From Methanothrix sp. (GTDB lineage Archaea > Halobacteriota > Methanosarcinia > Methanotrichales > Methanotrichaceae), in NCBI GenBank assembly GCA_030611205.1, contig JAUWQF010000009.1, positions 1 to 36,440 on the forward strand: a DNA stretch of 36,440 bases, given 5' to 3'. The translations under genes and the position numbers were made by a program. The notes below the pieces were generated by a model. The model was not told the DNA's origin. It did no database searches and saw only the letters and a list, made by a program, of their open reading frames with translations. Positions within the stretch are counted from its first letter, which is position 1; each line of letters begins with the position of its first letter. This document shows positions 34,097 through 36,440 of the stretch, one piece after another.

Positions 34097-34777
34097 ATGG
34101 TATCTCTTAAGCTGAAGTTCATACTGGTACTGCTGGTATTCTATCTGGTGATATCCCCGAATACCGCACAGGGTGGCGAGGAGAACGATCTCTGGCTTCT
34201 CATATCCAGCTACGAGGACATTGGTATCACGGTACAGGACCTGGCCTTCTTTCTGGCGACCCACGGCTATGACGCAAAACCGAATAAGTCTTATGTAATA
34301 GTAGAGCTTTCGAGTGGAACAAAAATGTACCTGACCCCCAACGGTGCCGCGACCAGGCTGGCCGATCTATGGGATTCGCCACCAAAACCCTCCGGCCCGA
34401 TCATGGTGATCCCCGCAGATGTCATACAAAAGAACGTGACTTACGTCAAGACGGTTAACAAGGCGCTCCTCAGGGACATCCGCCAGTATGCTATGTTCCC
34501 GGTGACCCCCCTCGGGATGTGCTACGACGGATCGGAAGCGCTGGCTGAGATCTACGAAAGTTTCGGTTACGATGTGAAATATATGTACGACCCCAGCGAA
34601 TGGGACTGGCAGGGTCATCTTTGGGTCGTGGTCGAGGATCCCGATGATCAGGATACCTGGCTGGCGGTCGATAGCTACTACGGTATCATGAGCGAGAATG
34701 AATATTACTCGGCACCATATAGCTTTACGGATATGATGTATCTGGACTCTATAAACCCGAAGTGGAGATTGATGTGA
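34097..34777 (+). CDS. secreted protein with a transglutaminase-like Cys/His/Asp arrangement
   Basis: The 226-residue protein has a signal peptide (KFILVLLVFYLVISPNTAQG). Cys142 in PLGMCYDGSEALAEIYESFGY starts a helix, His174 lies in the strand WQGHLWVVVED, and Asp192 in TWLAVDSYYG. This order and spacing match the catalytic triad of the transglutaminase-like/papain fold, which crosslinks or hydrolyses proteins or acts on cell walls. The N-terminal 100 residues are not recognised. A purine-rich AGGAAGGA lies 16 bases before the ATG, rather far for a ribosome-binding site. Catalysis is inferred from motif order only. Confidence 0.7.
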   Translation: MVSLKLKFILVLLVFYLVISPNTAQGGEENDLWLLISSYEDIGITVQDLAFFLATHGYDAKPNKSYVIVELSSGTKMYLTPNGAATRLADLWDSPPKPSGPIMVIPADVIQKNVTYVKTVNKALLRDIRQYAMFPVTPLGMCYDGSEALAEIYESFGYDVKYMYDPSEWDWQGHLWVVVEDPDDQDTWLAVDSYYGIMSENEYYSAPYSFTDMMYLDSINPKWRLM

Positions 34778-34827
34778 CCAAATTCATGCCATATAATTTG
34801 AAGATGTTATGTATGAGGGGAGGAATC

Positions 34828-36012
34828 ATGAAACTCAGACGACTGATCCCGCTTTTGGTATGTGTGCTCATCGTCGTGAGCTCCATCGGGAGCGGAGACG
34901 ACTCGGAGGGTCTGGACGGCGAGATCACCGACCGGATGGATTTGAGAAATGCGAACCTGTCCAGCATGGACCTCAGCGGGGCACACCTGAACCAGTCCGA
35001 CCTCTGTGGCGCAAACCTCCATAACGCCACCCTGGCCGGCTCGTTCTTGATATCGGCCTGGCTGAAAGACGCAGATCTGACGAACGCCCAGCTGAGGGGA
35101 GCAGATCTTACGGGGGCGGATCTGGCTGGCGCAGACCTTACCAGGGCGGACCTCAGCGAGGCCACCCTGTGGGGAGCACAGATGTCGGAGGTTGTACTGA
35201 AGGAGGCCGACCTGACCAAGGCTGATCTCACCAGAGCGGATCTATCGTACGCCGATCTGACCGAGGCGGTGATGACCGACGCGAGGCTCTTTCGAACCGA
35301 CCTGAGCGGGGCCACGATGACCGATATATACATGATCGGCGGGAACTTCGTGGGGGCCCATCTGAGCTGGGCTGATATGAGCGGCGGTTATCTTTCCCGG
35401 GCCCGGTTCTCAAGAGCCGAGTTCTACGGCGCAAACCTGACCAATGCCGACCTGAGCGACGCGGACTTCACCAGGGCCTATCTGATGCGGGCAGACCTCG
35501 CCGGTGCCAGTCTAAACTGGGCCGACATGGCCTATGCCGACCTGACCGAGGCCGACCTGACCGGCGCTAACCTGCACGGTACAAAACTGCCCTATGCCGA
35601 TCTTACGGGGGCGGATCTGTCGGGGGCGGACCTGACCGACGCCAACTTGGCCTCCGTCCGCCTGCTCGGGGCAAACTTGAGCAACGCCAGGCTGGGGCGG
35701 GTCGATCTATCCAGGCTTGACCTCCGGGATGTGGATATGAGCGGGGCGTATCTTAAAAACGCCAACCTGAACCAGGTCTACCTGACCAACGCGAACCTGG
35801 TCGGCGCCGATCTTCGAGAGGCCACCCTTACGACGGTGGAGATGACGGGCGCAAACCTCACCGGAGCCAACCTGATGCGGATAACCTACGACCAGTTCAC
35901 GCTATACTCTCTTCTGAGAGCGAAGCTGAACGGTACCATCATGTCCGACGATCTGAGAAAGGATATCGAGGCCCTCTCCGGAGGCGCCTCTAACTCCATC
36001 CCGCCGTATTAG
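34828..36012 (+). CDS. secreted pentapeptide-repeat protein
   Basis: The 394-residue protein has a signal peptide (RLIPLLVCVLIVVSSIGSG) after ATG 34828, which is preceded by GGGGAGGA; an earlier in-frame ATG at 34762 would overlap the upstream gene. From about 35 to 360 it is an almost unbroken A(D/N)LxX pentapeptide array, for example ADLTGADLAGADLTRADLSE. Such arrays fold into a right-handed quadrilateral beta-helix. The final 35 residues leave the repeat. DNA-mimic pentapeptide proteins (Qnr/MfpA) protect gyrase inside the cell, but the signal peptide argues for a surface structural role. The repeat-rich DNA is prone to duplication, as seen downstream. Confidence 0.88.
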   Translation: MKLRRLIPLLVCVLIVVSSIGSGDDSEGLDGEITDRMDLRNANLSSMDLSGAHLNQSDLCGANLHNATLAGSFLISAWLKDADLTNAQLRGADLTGADLAGADLTRADLSEATLWGAQMSEVVLKEADLTKADLTRADLSYADLTEAVMTDARLFRTDLSGATMTDIYMIGGNFVGAHLSWADMSGGYLSRARFSRAEFYGANLTNADLSDADFTRAYLMRADLAGASLNWADMAYADLTEADLTGANLHGTKLPYADLTGADLSGADLTDANLASVRLLGANLSNARLGRVDLSRLDLRDVDMSGAYLKNANLNQVYLTNANLVGADLREATLTTVEMTGANLTGANLMRITYDQFTLYSLLRAKLNGTIMSDDLRKDIEALSGGASNSIPPY

Positions 36013-36078
36013 GTATCGCTGGATCGGGTATGTACCGTCTCACCAACGGGTTCGAGACCCCTCTGGGGCTCATGGGGA

Positions 36079-36290
36079 GATGCGTCTGAGCTGGGCTGAT
36101 GTGGGGGTACTATCCCTCCCGGCCCGGCTCATGAGCGAGGCCTTACGGCGCAGACCCGACCGACGCCGCCCGCAGGGACGCGGGCCCTAGCTGGCGCAAA
36201 GGGTTCACGCTATACCCTCTCCTGAGAGCGAAGCTGGATGATGCCCTAATGTCCGACGATCCGAAAAAAGTATCTTGAGGCCCTCTTCAT
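36079..36290 (+). pseudogene. decayed duplicate of the 3' part of the pentapeptide-repeat gene
   Basis: CTGAGCTGGGCTGAT near 36086 repeats a stretch at about 35362, and TTCACGCTATACcCTCTcCTGAGAG-type sequence at 36204-36290 repeats the gene's end at 35896-35980, including ATGTCCGACGAT and GAGGCCCTCT. Frames are broken and long parts are missing, so it is non-functional. From 36291 to the window end I see no gene. Confidence 0.75.
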
Positions 36291-36440
36291 GAGGGACCTC
36301 AGTTCACACCCTGCGCCGTCATCAACTTCCCATTCCGGACCCCCCTCCAAAATCGCCAATAATTATGGGATCCAAACTTTCCTTGGAGTGAAGGACCACT
36401 ACATGTATAACAAAGAACACATTGCAGCGACCAACCACCT

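Noticed and set aside
34828-36012. Qnr/MfpA-type gyrase-protecting pentapeptide protein
   Set aside because: A clear signal peptide places it outside the cell, and gyrase genes are far away in the window.
36046-36065. tRNA T-arm-like GGGTTCGAGACCC
   Set aside because: Only a 3-bp stem is convincing; no acceptor, D or anticodon arm can be built around it.

Overview
The window is euryarchaeal chromosome, most likely from a methanogen or a methanogen-related lineage of the Methanosarcinia type. The evidence is an archaeal methionine adenosyltransferase, the proteasome-activating ATPase PAN, a DUF5611 protein known from methanogens, an FmdE-domain protein, DNA gyrase (in archaea largely a euryarchaeal gene) and long DUF11/PKD surface proteins. 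The surface proteins recall those of Methanothrix-like archaea. That finer placement rests on memory of the families, not on a search.

Region 1 (1-8400) is visibly AT-richer than the rest and reads as one tightly packed + strand operon. It holds a methyltransferase cut by the window edge, an FMN-binding split-barrel protein, a second related methyltransferase, a cupin, an unannotated 41-residue Cys/His-rich peptide, a DrrAB-type ABC-2 exporter pair, and a nitrogenase-like D-K-H trio. From the flavoprotein to the H-like gene, neighbours overlap or lie within about 20 bases. The D- and K-like proteins keep the cysteines expected for the inter-subunit cluster, but the expected FeMo-cofactor cysteine is absent and no nifB, nifE or nifN is seen. 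A reductase acting on an organic substrate, perhaps a tetrapyrrole or an exported small molecule, fits better than N2 fixation. This is the best candidate for an undescribed system.

Region 2 (8400-9850) is a decay zone: an orphan HicB-like gene, a broken ABC ATPase fragment and an internally deleted, frameshifted cobN. Region 3 (9850-15230) has a metal ABC transporter, with its binding protein on the - strand and an FmdE-ATPase-permease operon on the + strand, then a KhtT/KhtU-type K+/H+ antiporter pair. Region 4 (15230-25100) is GC-richer housekeeping: gyrB-gyrA, DUF5611, a frameshifted methionine adenosyltransferase, PAN, a MscS channel with an internal duplication, and the EngB-like GTPase.

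Region 5 (25100-36440) is a cell-surface locus. It contains a roughly 1,711-residue DUF11/deacetylase-like protein split by one apparent extra base, two PKD-type secreted proteins, a stand-alone copy of the deacetylase-like module in inverted orientation, a secreted protein with a transglutaminase-like Cys/His/Asp trio, and a secreted pentapeptide-repeat protein followed by a decayed partial duplicate.

One structure no gene call explains is a 25-bp dyad with 9-bp arms and a 7-bp spacer, roughly GTACATAAA-N7-TTTATGTAC. It occurs upstream of gyrB, the DUF5611 gene, the EngB gene and the first surface gene, always in the same orientation relative to the downstream gene. It looks like the operator or promoter element of a shared regulon.
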